From: Nocardia sp. NBC_00565
Lineage (GTDB): Bacteria > Actinomycetota > Actinomycetes > Mycobacteriales > Mycobacteriaceae
Direction: 5' to 3'
Length of the DNA stretch: 64,000 bases
Assembly (NCBI RefSeq): GCF_036345915.1
Contig: NZ_CP107785.1
Span: 3,844,001-3,908,000 of the forward strand
Shown here: positions 26,008 through 33,799 of the stretch, piece by piece
Layout of the letters: each line of letters opens with the position of its first letter
Numbering within the stretch: position 1 is the stretch's first letter
The notes under the pieces: model-generated
Told to the model about the DNA's origin: nothing
The model's database searches: none
Seen by the model: the letters and a program-made list of their open reading frames with translations, nothing else
Made by a program: the position numbers and the translations under genes

Positions 26008-27338
26008 CGGACGCGGCACGGCTGCTGCAGCTGCACCACCATCTTGGAGTGGTCGTTACGGTAGGTGTCCGACGGCTGGGACAGCTCGAATTCCCAGTCC
26101 CGCAACAGGATCGAGAAGATCGCCTTCAGCTGCATGAGCGCGAACGGCGCCCCGACACACCGATGCCTGCCCGCCCCGAAGGGAATCCAGGTCCAGCGGT
26201 TGACGATGTCTTCCTGCCGCGGATCGAGGTAGCGGCTCGGATCGAAGGTGTCCGGCTCGGGGAAGTCCTCGGGAATCCGATTGGAGACCGCGGGCGTGGC
26301 CGCGACCATATCGCCGTCCGCGATCTGGTGCCCGCACACCTCGAATTCGCCACGGGCGATGCGCATCACGATGATAAGCGGCGGATGCAGCCGCAACGCC
26401 TCCTTCAGCGACGCCTCCAGATTCGGAATCTGGCGCAACGCGTTGTGGCTGACTTCCGAATCGTCGGCGTACAACCCGTCGAGCTCGGTGACCACCGCGT
26501 CCAATATTTCGGGGTTACGCAGCAATTCGATGGTCGTCCACGCCGCTGTGCCGGAGGTGGTGTGGTGCCCGGCGAACATCATCGAAATGAAGATGCCGGT
26601 GATCTCGCTGGCCGAGAATCGCGGCGCGCCGCTCTCGTCCGTGACCGACATCAGCACGTCGAGCATGTCGCGAAAGTCCTTACCGGACGGCGGATTCGCC
26701 GCGCGGCCGTCCATAATCGCTTGCACCAGCTCGACGAGTTTCACGCGGGCTTCGTCGCGGCGGCGGAAGCTGTCGATCGGGGCATACGGATCGACGTAGG
26801 CCAGCGCGTCCGTGCCCTGCTCCAGCTCGTGGTAGAGATGCGCGAACCGCGAATCGAGCTCGTTGCGGAACTTCAGCCCGATCAGGCAGGCCGAGGACGT
26901 ATAGATCGTCAGCTCGGCGAAGAACTCGAGCAGGTCGATCTCGCCCTCGTCGTCCCAGGTCGCCAGCATCCGATCCACCTCGGCGGCGATGGTCGCGGCG
27001 TGCCCGCGCATGAAGTCGGCGCGCAGCGCCTGGTTGTGCAACATCTCTTTGCGGCGTTCCGGACTGGCGTCGAATACCACGCCCTCGCCGAAGATCGGTT
27101 TCATGAACGGATAGGCAGCACCCTGGTCGAGGTCCTCATCACTGGCCCGGAAGAAGAATTCGTTCGCCTCTGCACCCGACAGCAGCACAACATCACGCCC
27201 GGCGAGCTCGAAGGTCCCCACGTCGCCGCATTCGGCCCGAACACGCCGCATCAGCGCGATCGGATCAGTGCGGAACTCCTCGAGGTGCCCGTGCTCGTCG
27301 GCTCCGCCGGATACCCGCCGCGGCTTGACCAGTGTCAT
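25986..27338 (-). CDS. cyp51: Sterol 14-alpha-demethylase cytochrome P450 (CYP51)
   Basis: This 450-residue P450 has RVSGGADEHGHLEEFRTDPI at the start, YASxSACLIG-type and FDASPERRKEML blocks, the I-helix MMFAGHHTTSGT, ExxR in LKEALRLHPP, and the haem loop FGAGRHRCVG with Cys 394. These agree closely, from memory, with M. tuberculosis CYP51, including the cysteine position. It demethylates sterols using a ferredoxin and reductase. The ATG at 27338 has AAGGA eight bases upstream; the frame extends further upstream but without family similarity. The ferredoxin that follows cyp51 in M. tuberculosis is not seen here. A TGTCCGGACA palindrome lies in its promoter. Confidence 0.93.
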   Translation of the reverse strand: MTLVKPRRVSGGADEHGHLEEFRTDPIALMRRVRAECGDVGTFELAGRDVVLLSGAEANEFFFRASDEDLDQGAAYPFMKPIFGEGVVFDASPERRKEMLHNQALRADFMRGHAATIAAEVDRMLATWDDEGEIDLLEFFAELTIYTSSACLIGLKFRNELDSRFAHLYHELEQGTDALAYVDPYAPIDSFRRRDEARVKLVELVQAIMDGRAANPPSGKDFRDMLDVLMSVTDESGAPRFSASEITGIFISMMFAGHHTTSGTAAWTTIELLRNPEILDAVVTELDGLYADDSEVSHNALRQIPNLEASLKEALRLHPPLIIVMRIARGEFEVCGHQIADGDMVAATPAVSNRIPEDFPEPDTFDPSRYLDPRQEDIVNRWTWIPFGAGRHRCVGAPFALMQLKAIFSILLRDWEFELSQPSDTYRNDHSKMVVQLQQPCRVRYRRRRR

Positions 27339-27383
27339 TGGGAAATCCTTTCCGCATGCCTGCCCAAACATGTGATGGACACA

Positions 27384-27393
27384 TGTCCGGACA
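27384..27393. promoter_or_regulatory. TGTCYRGACA operator, cyp51 promoter
   Basis: TGTCCGGACA is a perfect palindrome, about 45 bases upstream of the cyp51 start. It is flanked by ACACTACTACGG and preceded by another GGACA half-site. The same core plus TACTACGG occurs at the adjacent tetR gene. Confidence 0.6.
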
Positions 27394-27613
27394 CTACTAC
27401 GGTTGGACATCCAGTACAAGACCACGGCCGTATTCAGCCTGGGCCGACGATGGCCGAGTGTGCGCACGGCAAATCGATTGGCGGCCTTCATAATTTCGGG
27501 CGTGTTCATGGTTCGCTAACCGCTGCCGCAGGTTCGCGCGGAGTTCGGCGACACATCTGCGGCTATGTGGCGCGCGTCAGGCGCCGAACTGCATCGCGCC
27601 CCGCCCCGCCGGC

Positions 27614-28189
27614 TCAGCTCAGCAGGCGCTTGGCGGACGCCGCCAGCAGATCAGCGACCTCCGAGTAGGACATGTGCCCCATCCCGCCGCGCAGCAAAGC
27701 GCCGGAGTACAGCAACTCGAGAATGTCGAGCGATTCCTGATCATCCGTGCCGAGCCCGAATTGGATCCGACGGCGAATCTCGGCCCCGATCCGCACCCGC
27801 AGGTGCTTCACATCGGGATCGTCACCCAGCAGCGCATTGCTGACCGCCGCAGCCAATGCGGGCTCATCGGCAAGGAGCATCGCTATCTGGCGCAGTATCG
27901 CGTCCACACGCTCTACTCGATCCAGTCCATCCATCTCGGGCAGAGGCGTGGCGGCCAACCGGCGCCAGTACACCTCGGAAATCAGATGTTCCTTCGAGGA
28001 GAAATACGTGTACGCCGTGGCCGTGCCCACCCCCGCCTCCGCAGCCACGAGCCGTATCGTCGTGCCCGAGTACCCTTCACGAGACAACACCTCGACGACC
28101 GCGATCGTAAGGCGGTCGACGGTGTCGGCCTGCTTCTCGGTCAGACGTCGCCGAGTGGCTTCGGCTCCGGAGTACGCAAGTTCAGACAT
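27614..28189 (-). CDS. TetR family regulator of the cyp51 region (paralogue 1)
   Basis: This 191-residue TetR protein has LTEKQADTVDRLTIAVVEVL in the first helices and a recognition helix in GVGTATAYTYFSSKEHL. It is a close paralogue of the TetR gene at 32573-33136 (most helices identical). It resembles the TetR gene beside cyp51/cyp123 in M. tuberculosis. Its start lies against a TGTCTGGACA palindrome, leaving no room for a ribosome binding site, so the mRNA may be leaderless and autoregulated. An in-frame ATG at 28198 inside the operator is the alternative start. Confidence 0.88.
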   Translation of the reverse strand: MSELAYSGAEATRRRLTEKQADTVDRLTIAVVEVLSREGYSGTTIRLVAAEAGVGTATAYTYFSSKEHLISEVYWRRLAATPLPEMDGLDRVERVDAILRQIAMLLADEPALAAAVSNALLGDDPDVKHLRVRIGAEIRRRIQFGLGTDDQESLDILELLYSGALLRGGMGHMSYSEVADLLAASAKRLLS

Positions 28190-28190
28190 A

Positions 28191-28200
28191 TGTCTGGACA
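28191..28200. promoter_or_regulatory. TGTCYRGACA operator at tetR paralogue 1 start
   Basis: TGTCTGGACA sits one base before the tetR start codon, inside a larger palindrome (AGACATATGTCT at 28184-28195), and is followed by TTACTACGG. It fits autorepression. Confidence 0.6.
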
Positions 28201-28201
28201 T

Positions 28202-28445
28202 TACTACGGACTGCCGAACTCGGGCAATTGCCACGCCGTGAATTCGTCGATCGCCGTACCGATGCGCCTGTCGAATTCGTCGGTCAGCCACGCGCGTTGG
28301 TCGGGGAAGCGGCAGAGCGCCCAGATTCCAGCTGGGCCATAATGAATTCCGCGGGGTCGCGCCCCTGCCTGATTTTCGGATCGGCGGCGCTGAAGAGATT
28401 GTCGGCGGCCTTGGCCACGGCCTCGCGGTCCGACTCGGCGATGCT
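28202..28445 (-). pseudogene. Frameshifted fragment of an unidentified gene
   Basis: On the minus strand two frames give protein-like text in succession: AESIAESDREAVAKAADNLF, continuing to PAEFIMAQLESG, then after a frame change CRFPDQRAWLTDEFDRRI, continuing to ITAWQLPEF-like sequence and a stop inside the operator. The codon pattern looks coding, but no intact frame exists. I do not recognise the family. Confidence 0.4.
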
Positions 28446-28463
28446 TTCAGCGGATGAATTCGG

Positions 28464-29015
28464 TCACCACAGCGGCGTCGGGCCCGCGCCGATCTGGTAC
28501 CAGCCCGGCAGCGGATCGCCGGACACCGAACGCTTGATGCGTTTCTGCATGCCGTCGGACAGCGCATTGTTCGTGATCATCTCCATGAACAGGGCGCTGA
28601 CATTGCCGAAGTCGAAAAAGTCGCGCTGCCAGGACCATTGGAAGTTGCCTGCGTAGCGGAACCAGCTGCCGCCGATACCAGCGGGCGAATAGTTGGCGCC
28701 GTCGGCGCGCTTTGCGTCACTGATCTGCTCCCACAAACCGATGATGTTGCCGCTGCGGTCGTCGATGACGAAGTCCCGATAGGTGTAGACCCAGCCTTCT
28801 AGGCCCTCCATCTCGGTGCCGAGCGCCCACTCGCGGATCTCTTTACGGCCGACGGCCATGAATTCCTGGGTGGGGCCATAGTTCCAGCCATAGGTCGCGT
28901 CTTCGGTGTAGAACTCGGCGAGTGGGCGCCAATCGCCTGCGGCCTCGCAGTCCTTGTTGGCCTGCACCCAGCGTTGCACCATATCGTCGAGTTCGGCGCG
29001 ATCGAAATCAGTCAC
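28464..29015 (-). CDS. SnoaL-like/NTF2-fold protein
   Basis: This 183-residue protein has an NTF2-like fold: LDDMVQRWVQANKDCEAAGD, WRPLAEFYTEDATYGW and VYTYRDFVIDDRSGNIIGLW. Members of this fold include ketosteroid-isomerase-like enzymes and small hydroxylases; the exact reaction is unknown. The GTG at 29015 has AGGA eight bases upstream. A similar NTF2 protein lies in the M. tuberculosis cyp51 neighbourhood (Rv0760c, from memory). A TGTCTGGACA site lies 130 bases upstream. Confidence 0.75.
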   Translation of the reverse strand: MTDFDRAELDDMVQRWVQANKDCEAAGDWRPLAEFYTEDATYGWNYGPTQEFMAVGRKEIREWALGTEMEGLEGWVYTYRDFVIDDRSGNIIGLWEQISDAKRADGANYSPAGIGGSWFRYAGNFQWSWQRDFFDFGNVSALFMEMITNNALSDGMQKRIKRSVSGDPLPGWYQIGAGPTPLW

Positions 29016-29143
29016 AGCAGTGGTCCTTTTCCAGATCAGCGTGAATCTTGGCTGCCCGGGGGTGCCGAAGCGGCGGAGCGAGTAGCGCGCACCACAGGGC
29101 ACGAGCTGGATGGACATTCCAGAGAGACACGCAGATGGACATT

Positions 29144-29153
29144 TGTCTGGACA
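29144..29153. promoter_or_regulatory. TGTCYRGACA operator upstream of SnoaL-like gene
   Basis: TGTCTGGACA, preceded by GGACATT and followed by GTAGCACCG, lies in the intergenic region between the SnoaL-like gene and the divergent aldehyde dehydrogenase remnant. Confidence 0.55.
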
Positions 29154-29221
29154 GTAGCACCGACAACTGTTCATAACAATGCTTGCACTGCATCGCCGGG
29201 CCGAACTATATTCCGAACAAC

Positions 29222-29231
29222 TGTCCAGACA
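29222..29231. promoter_or_regulatory. TGTCYRGACA operator upstream of aldehyde dehydrogenase remnant
   Basis: TGTCCAGACA lies 18 bases before the ATG of the broken aldehyde dehydrogenase. With the site at 29144 it makes a two-operator divergent region. Confidence 0.55.
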
Positions 29232-29248
29232 TCATATCGGAGACCTAT

Positions 29249-29569
29249 ATGAGCGGTCTTGTTTCTGACGAAGGCACTTCCCTGCTGATCGGCGGCAAGC
29301 TGGTCCCCGGCGGATCCGGCGTCTTCGCGACCATCAATCCCGCCACCGAAAAAACTCTCGGCCACGCCGCCAACGCTTCGGCCGATGACATGGACGCCGC
29401 CATCGCCGCCGCCCGGGAAGCTTTCGACGGCACCGACTGGTCCCGCGATCATGCGTTCCGCGCCCACTGCGTGCGCCAACTCCGCGACGCTATGCGCGCG
29501 CACATTGACGATCTGCGCTCCATCACGGTCGCCGAGGTGGGCGCACCCGTCATGTTGGGCTTGGCCTAA
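29249..29569 (+). pseudogene. N-terminal fragment of an aldehyde dehydrogenase
   Basis: The ATG at 29249 opens 106 codons: LLIGGKLVPGGSGVFATINP, then TEKTLGHAANASADDMDAAI and FRAHCVRQLRDAMRAHIDDL. This is the first quarter of an NAD-dependent aldehyde dehydrogenase (about 490 residues in full). It stops at TAA just after EVGAPVMLG. The NAD-binding core and the catalytic Cys and Glu are absent. It still has a start, a plausible ribosome site (GGAGA) and an upstream operator. Confidence 0.8.
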
Positions 29570-29800
29570 ACCGGTGCAGTCGCATATCCCGGTGCTCATC
29601 GGCGCTGCCGGGACCGAAACGACCTTCCAGTGGATCGCGCGCACCGGCGACGGCTGGATCACCACGCCGACCGAGACCGATATCTCGGCGCGGATCGCGT
29701 TGCCGCGCAAAACCTGGATCGCGGCCGACCGGGTGGGCCGGCCACGCGTGGTCGTGCTGGATTACAAGGTGGCATTGCGCGGCGCCGTCTTCCGCCGCCA
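29570..29800 (+). pseudogene. C-terminal fragment of an F420-type luciferase-like monooxygenase
   Basis: Right after the aldehyde dehydrogenase stub, one frame reads KPVQSHIPVLIGAAGTETTF, then WIARTGDGWITTPTETDI and AADRVGRPRVVVLDYK. This is the conserved C-terminal part of F420-dependent LLM oxidoreductases (PPVLIGG and GDGW motifs). It has no start codon or N-terminal barrel. The junction near 29565 looks like a deletion scar joining two unrelated genes. Confidence 0.65.
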
Positions 29801-29828
29801 CGTGCACACGAACCCGAGGAGCCGGAAC

Positions 29829-30707
29829 ATGACCGAAGAACCGATGCTGTCCGGCAGAGGTGCCGTCGTGATCGGTGGTGGCAGTGGTATCGGGCTCGCG
29901 GTCGCCGAGTTGCTGGCCGGCCACGGCGCGGGCGTCGTGATCAACTCGAGAGATGAGTCCGCGGTACAGGGGGCGGCGGAAACCATCACGCGCGCAGGCG
30001 GAAACGCGGTGGGCGTCGCGGGATCCGCTGCCGATGAGGCGGTCGCCGAACGCCTCATCGCCACCTGCACATCCACTTACGACAACATCGATATACTCGT
30101 CAACTGCGCTGGGATCGCCGAGCCTGCTCGGTCATCGATCCTGGATGTGCGCACCCGCGATTGGCGGGCACTGCTTGATTCGCATATCACCACCGTGTTC
30201 AACACCTGCCGCGTCGCGGCGCCGGTCATGGCCGCGCGTGGCTCCGGCTCGATCATCACCACGGGATCGTTTGCTTACCTGGGCGATTACGGCGGCACCG
30301 GATATCCGGCAGGCAAAGGCGCGGTCATCAGTTTGACCCTGGCCATTGCCGCCGAACTGAGGCGATCCGGCGTGCGCGTCAACGCCGTCTGCCCCGGAGC
30401 CAAGACTCGGCTGTCTACCGGACCGGACTACGAGGCCCATATCCACGATCTGCACGACCGTGGGCTACTCGACGAAATGACTATGCAGGCATCGCTCGAC
30501 GCTCCACCGCCCGAATACGCCGCGGCACTATATCTGTATCTGGCGTCCGATTTCGCCCGGCAGGTCACAGGTGAAATCTTCGTCACCGCAGGCGGATTCG
30601 TCGGTTCGTTCCCCCGTCCGGCGCTGGCGCCGATCGGATATCGCGATCATCACAACGAGCCGCCCTGGTCTGTTGCCGAACTCCATGCGCTGATCGAGAA
30701 GCGGTAA
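29829..30707 (+). CDS. Short-chain dehydrogenase/reductase
   Basis: This intact 292-residue SDR has VIGGGSGIGLA for cofactor binding, NCAG, the Ser in IITTGSFAYLGDYG, and YPAGK with catalytic Tyr and Lys. The C-terminal tail of about 35 residues is longer than usual. The ATG at 29829 follows GAGGAG. It stands among broken genes, yet its active-site residues are all present. Confidence 0.82.
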   Translation: MTEEPMLSGRGAVVIGGGSGIGLAVAELLAGHGAGVVINSRDESAVQGAAETITRAGGNAVGVAGSAADEAVAERLIATCTSTYDNIDILVNCAGIAEPARSSILDVRTRDWRALLDSHITTVFNTCRVAAPVMAARGSGSIITTGSFAYLGDYGGTGYPAGKGAVISLTLAIAAELRRSGVRVNAVCPGAKTRLSTGPDYEAHIHDLHDRGLLDEMTMQASLDAPPPEYAAALYLYLASDFARQVTGEIFVTAGGFVGSFPRPALAPIGYRDHHNEPPWSVAELHALIEKR

Positions 30708-30744
30708 GACGTTGGAGGCCGGCCACTTCGGCCCCACGCTGCTG

Positions 30745-31095
30745 TCAGCCCTGACGCGCAGTGGCCACCATATGCTCCGTGCGGGTGAACTTCACCCGTG
30801 GACGGTTGGCCGCGGCACCGTTGGCGCGTTCGGCGGCGTCGATCAGGCCCCAGCCACTCCGGTCGACGAGATTCGGGCATCGCTGCGCCAACAGCGTCGA
30901 CAGATCTGAACGCCCTCGTGCGGGCCGTGCCATTCGACCAGCCCGGAAATCGTCGACCAGCGCCGCCATAGCCGACGGCACGCAACACCAGTGTCGTGTC
31001 CAAGTTCTCGGTCTCATTGGTGGGCACCGCGACCGCCGAGCCCGGTTCCTCGTGGATTTCATTGCGTACCAGCCGAATCGAGTCGACGCGATGCT
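30745..31095 (-). pseudogene. FprA-like ferredoxin-NADP reductase remnant
   Basis: The minus strand reads IRLVRNEIHEEPGS and NLDTTLVLRAVGYGG in one frame. After a frame change comes AQRCPNLVDRSGWGLIDAAE with ERANGAAANRPRVKFT, then a stop. These are C-terminal blocks of FprA-type reductases (RSVGYRG and IDAFERAAG-RPRVK in M. tuberculosis FprA, from memory), with about 90 residues between them deleted. Such a reductase could once have supplied electrons to the P450. Confidence 0.65.
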
Positions 31096-31335
31096 CGCCG
31101 ACCCGCGGGCAGCACGAGCTTGGTGCCGACCATGACGCCGTAGATGTTCACGTCGAGGATGCGGCGGGTGATCGCGTCCGCCTCGTCCACGAAACGCCCG
31201 ACCGGCATGATCCTTGCATTGTTGACCAGCACATCGGTGGGCCCCAGGTCTGCTCGACCTCGTCGAGGAACACGCGGAACGAGCTCAGGTTGGTCACGTC
31301 GAGTGCGAGCGCGGCCGAGAGTCGAAGATCAAAGC
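31096..31335 (-). pseudogene. SDR remnant, Rv0765c-like
   Basis: The minus strand encodes ALALDVTNLSSFRVFLDEVE, then QTWGP, a one-base frameshift, and DVLVNNARIMPVGRFVDEAD with ITRRILDVNIYGVMVGTKLV. This is the central part of an SDR resembling the one next to cyp51 in M. tuberculosis. Both ends are missing, and the distal end is joined directly to the FprA-like remnant. Confidence 0.65.
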
Positions 31336-31387
31336 ATCATGAGTCGAATATTGTGCTCGACACTAGTCTGGAATAGTATTCGGACAC

Positions 31388-31816
31388 ATGTACGGTCCCA
31401 TGTCTGAAGCGGGCCCCTCCGCTGATCCCCACGGTGATCGGGCCGACGGGCCCGATCGCTTGCTCGATGCGGCCGCGACAGTGGCGGCAACACCGGGCCA
31501 CGACGGCCTGACCACCCACGCCGCAGAGGCAGGCGAAGACCAGCCGGGTCATGCGGTGACAGAGCCGATACCAGTTCGGCGCAAGGGATTTCAGGCCGAC
31601 GCCGCCTACCTGCAACTCCTTCGAGCCCAGACGGCGAGTGTGGTCCGGGCCAGGGTTCGCGCCGCACTCGGTCCGCGCGCGAATGCCGCCGCCGCCGAAC
31701 AACTCGAGGCCATCTACACGGGAGCGCTGCTCAACGCCGGCCTCGGATACGCCGCGAGAGGTCGTAGCGCACCATCAGCCGATCAGGTTGTCCAGAGCAT
31801 CCTGAACCGGCGCTGA
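31388..31816 (+). pseudogene. TetR-like gene with internal deletion
   Basis: The 142-codon frame is open, but the product is short. Residues about 22-45 look like TetR helix 1 (DRLLDAAATVAATPGHDGLT), the recognition helix is missing, and the C-terminal part (EQLEAIYTGALLNAGLGYAA) matches the end of the ligand domain of the nearby TetR paralogues. It is probably a decayed third copy unable to bind DNA. The upstream DNA contains CACTAGTCTGGA and GGACACATG, like the operators of the region. Confidence 0.5.
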
Positions 31817-31822
31817 GGCTCA

Positions 31823-32395
31823 GACGTGGAGCGTGCCGTCGCGCGGGCCGCGCCACCCAACCCGCCTGGGCCGCCCGCGATGTCGGCGAACGAGCCGATA
31901 TTCTGCGCGACGCCGTGGCGATCATCTCAGCCCGGCGCGGAGATATCGCCGAGACCATCCGCACGGAGACCGGAAAGCCACACGCCGAGGCGCTCGGCGT
32001 GGAAATCGTGCCCGCCTGCGACTTCGTCAACTACTGGACCCGCCGCGCCCGCCGCGACCTGCGACCACACCGGCAACGACTGCACGGCTACCTCCGCCCA
32101 CTGAAGAAGCTGTACATCCGATACCAGCCGCTCGGCGTCGTCGGCGTGATCACGCCCTGGAACGTCCCGTTCGCCCTCACGCTCAATCCCGTTGTGCAAG
32201 CACTGCTCGCGGGCAACACGGTGATCTGCAAACCGTCGGAGGTAACGCCGCGGTCGGGCGAATGGGCGGTGCGGGTCCTGCCCGAGGCGGGCGTGCCCGA
32301 GGAGGTCGTCCAGGTACTGCACGGCGACGGGGAAACCGGTGCTGCCCTGGTGAATTCAGATATCGACAAGGTGAGCTTCACCGGCCGCGCGGGCC
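31823..32395 (+). pseudogene. Internal fragment of a second aldehyde dehydrogenase
   Basis: After a frameshift near 31850, the frame reads TQPAWAARDVGERADILRDA, TIRTETGKPHAEALGVEIV, then LGVVGVITPWNVPFALTLNP, LLAGNTVICKPSEVTPRSGE and DIDKVSFTG. This is the cofactor-binding half of an aldehyde dehydrogenase. It breaks off right after FTG, before the catalytic Glu and Cys. It is not the missing part of the fragment at 29249, because the covered residues partly overlap, so two dehydrogenases have decayed here. Confidence 0.75.
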
Positions 32396-32572
32396 TGAGC
32401 GGTCGCGGAAATCCGTCAGCACGACAGCAATTCGACGAGGCATGGAGTTGGACAATAGTGCGGTGCGGTGGTTCTCGGATGGCGCGGCTGCGACCGTCCA
32501 AACCGGTCATGGTGCTGGGCGCGGTACTGCTGGGAGCGGGGACGCGCACCGGCGCGATACGCTTTGCCCGCG

Positions 32573-33136
32573 TCAGCCGAACAGCCGGCGAGCGCACGCC
32601 TGCAACAGATCGGCGACCTGCTCGTAGGACAGCAGCCCGATCCCGCCCTGCAGCAGCGCACCGGCGTACAGCAGCTCGAGCATGTCGAGGCTTTCCCGAT
32701 CCTCTGCGGCGAGGGCCGTCGCGAGCCGACTACGAATCTCGGTGCCGATACGCACACGCAGATGCTTCACATCAGGATCGTCACCGAGCAACGCGTTGCT
32801 GACAGCCCCTGCCAGCGCGGGCTCATCCGCCACCAGCATCGACACCTGTCGCAGCACCGCGATCACGCGGGGGACCTCGTCCAGGCCCGCCATATCGGGA
32901 ACTGGCATGGCGGTCAGGCGCCGCCAGTACACCTCCGAGATCAAATGTTCTTTGGACGAAAAATACGTGTAGGCGGTGGCCGTGCCGACACCTGCCGCTG
33001 AGGCGACCAGCCGTATCGACGTGCCCGAATACCCTTCGCGGGCCAGTACTTCCACCGCCGCGACAGTCAGGCGATCGACGGTGTCGGCCTGCTTCTCGGT
33101 CAGCCGCCGCCGGGTAGCTTCGATTCCGGTGGACAT
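32573..33136 (-). CDS. TetR family regulator (paralogue 2)
   Basis: This 187-residue TetR protein is a close paralogue of the one at 27614-28189: both have RRRLTEKQADTVDRLT and GVGTATAYTYFSSKEHLISE. The ATG at 33136 lies inside an operator-like sequence (GGACATATGTATGGAC), with no visible ribosome site, so the mRNA may be leaderless. The two tetR copies bracket the cluster of broken genes in direct orientation. It probably binds the same TGTCYRGACA operators. Confidence 0.87.
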   Translation of the reverse strand: MSTGIEATRRRLTEKQADTVDRLTVAAVEVLAREGYSGTSIRLVASAAGVGTATAYTYFSSKEHLISEVYWRRLTAMPVPDMAGLDEVPRVIAVLRQVSMLVADEPALAGAVSNALLGDDPDVKHLRVRIGTEIRSRLATALAAEDRESLDMLELLYAGALLQGGIGLLSYEQVADLLQACARRLFG

Positions 33137-33137
33137 A

Positions 33138-33147
33138 TGTATGGACG
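33138..33147. promoter_or_regulatory. Degenerate TGTCYRGACA operator at tetR paralogue 2
   Basis: TGTATGGACG, followed by GTACTACAG, occupies the same place relative to the start codon as the perfect operator of paralogue 1, with two mismatches in the core. Confidence 0.45.
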
Positions 33148-33199
33148 GTACTACAGAATAGAGTCCGAGACCACTCGGACCTGGGCCGGAAGGCGCCCT

Positions 33200-33312
33200 C
33201 AGTCGGCAGGGCGGCCGTGCTGGAGATACGAGACGATTGCATTGACCAGGCCGCGGCGAGCCTCGCCGAGGTCGGCGTAGGTGCCCAGTTGATTCTCGCC
33301 GCGTACGTGAAA
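33200..33312 (-). pseudogene. C-terminal fragment of an unidentified gene
   Basis: The minus strand reads GENQLGTYADLGEARRGLVN, then AIVSYLQHGRPAD and a stop at 33200. The text looks like genuine protein C-terminus, but there is no upstream gene body. The family is not recognised. Confidence 0.4.
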
Positions 33313-33489
33313 TGGCGGCACTCATCCCCGGTGCGATGCGTGGGCTGGTATCACGAGCCGGACTAGCCTTCGCTCGATCTCAACCCTCCGGACGATCGAC
33401 CATCGAGGTCCTCGAAGAAGTCGAACTCGCGCCGAATCCATTTACTACGTGCAGGTTCGTCCGTACTCGACGACGATCGGCTCGAGCTC

Positions 33490-33736
33490 GTCCGGGGTGG
33501 CGCCGTGCGGTGCAGATCTGGGAGGCGGTCTGCGATCCGCGCGCCAATACCCGGATCGCCTCGTTCACCGCCGTCGCCGGTCCGAATCTCGATCACGTCG
33601 GAATCACGTTGCGCGAGTTGGCATCCCAACCGCGACGGGCCGTGCGGCTGGTGGCCTCCACCGACCAGCGGCCGAATTGCGACCGGAGGTGATCCGCGCC
33701 TGCGGTCCTGTGCACGATCGGCTGATCGGCGCGTAA
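33490..33736 (+). pseudogene. Frameshifted remnant of an unidentified gene
   Basis: One frame reads QIWEAVCDPRANTRIASFTA, then DHVGITLRELASQPRRAVRL. A second frame then reads LRPEVIRACGPVHDRLIGA and stops at 33736. The composition is coding-like, but no intact start or frame exists. The remaining bases between 33312 and 33490 show nothing I can assign. Confidence 0.4.
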
Positions 33737-33799
33737 GTCTCACCAGCCGTGGTCAACTCAGCTGGCCGGGAAATCGGGCGAGATGGTACTTTGCGGGCC

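Noticed and set aside
27339..27509. N-terminal extension of CYP51 upstream of ATG 27338
   Set aside because: The family begins at the chosen ATG, the extension crosses the operator, and a ribosome site supports 27338.
29200..33750. Considered as a transposon or prophage scar
   Set aside because: No transposase, integrase, terminal inverted repeats or target duplication is visible; simple gene decay and deletion explain the fragments.
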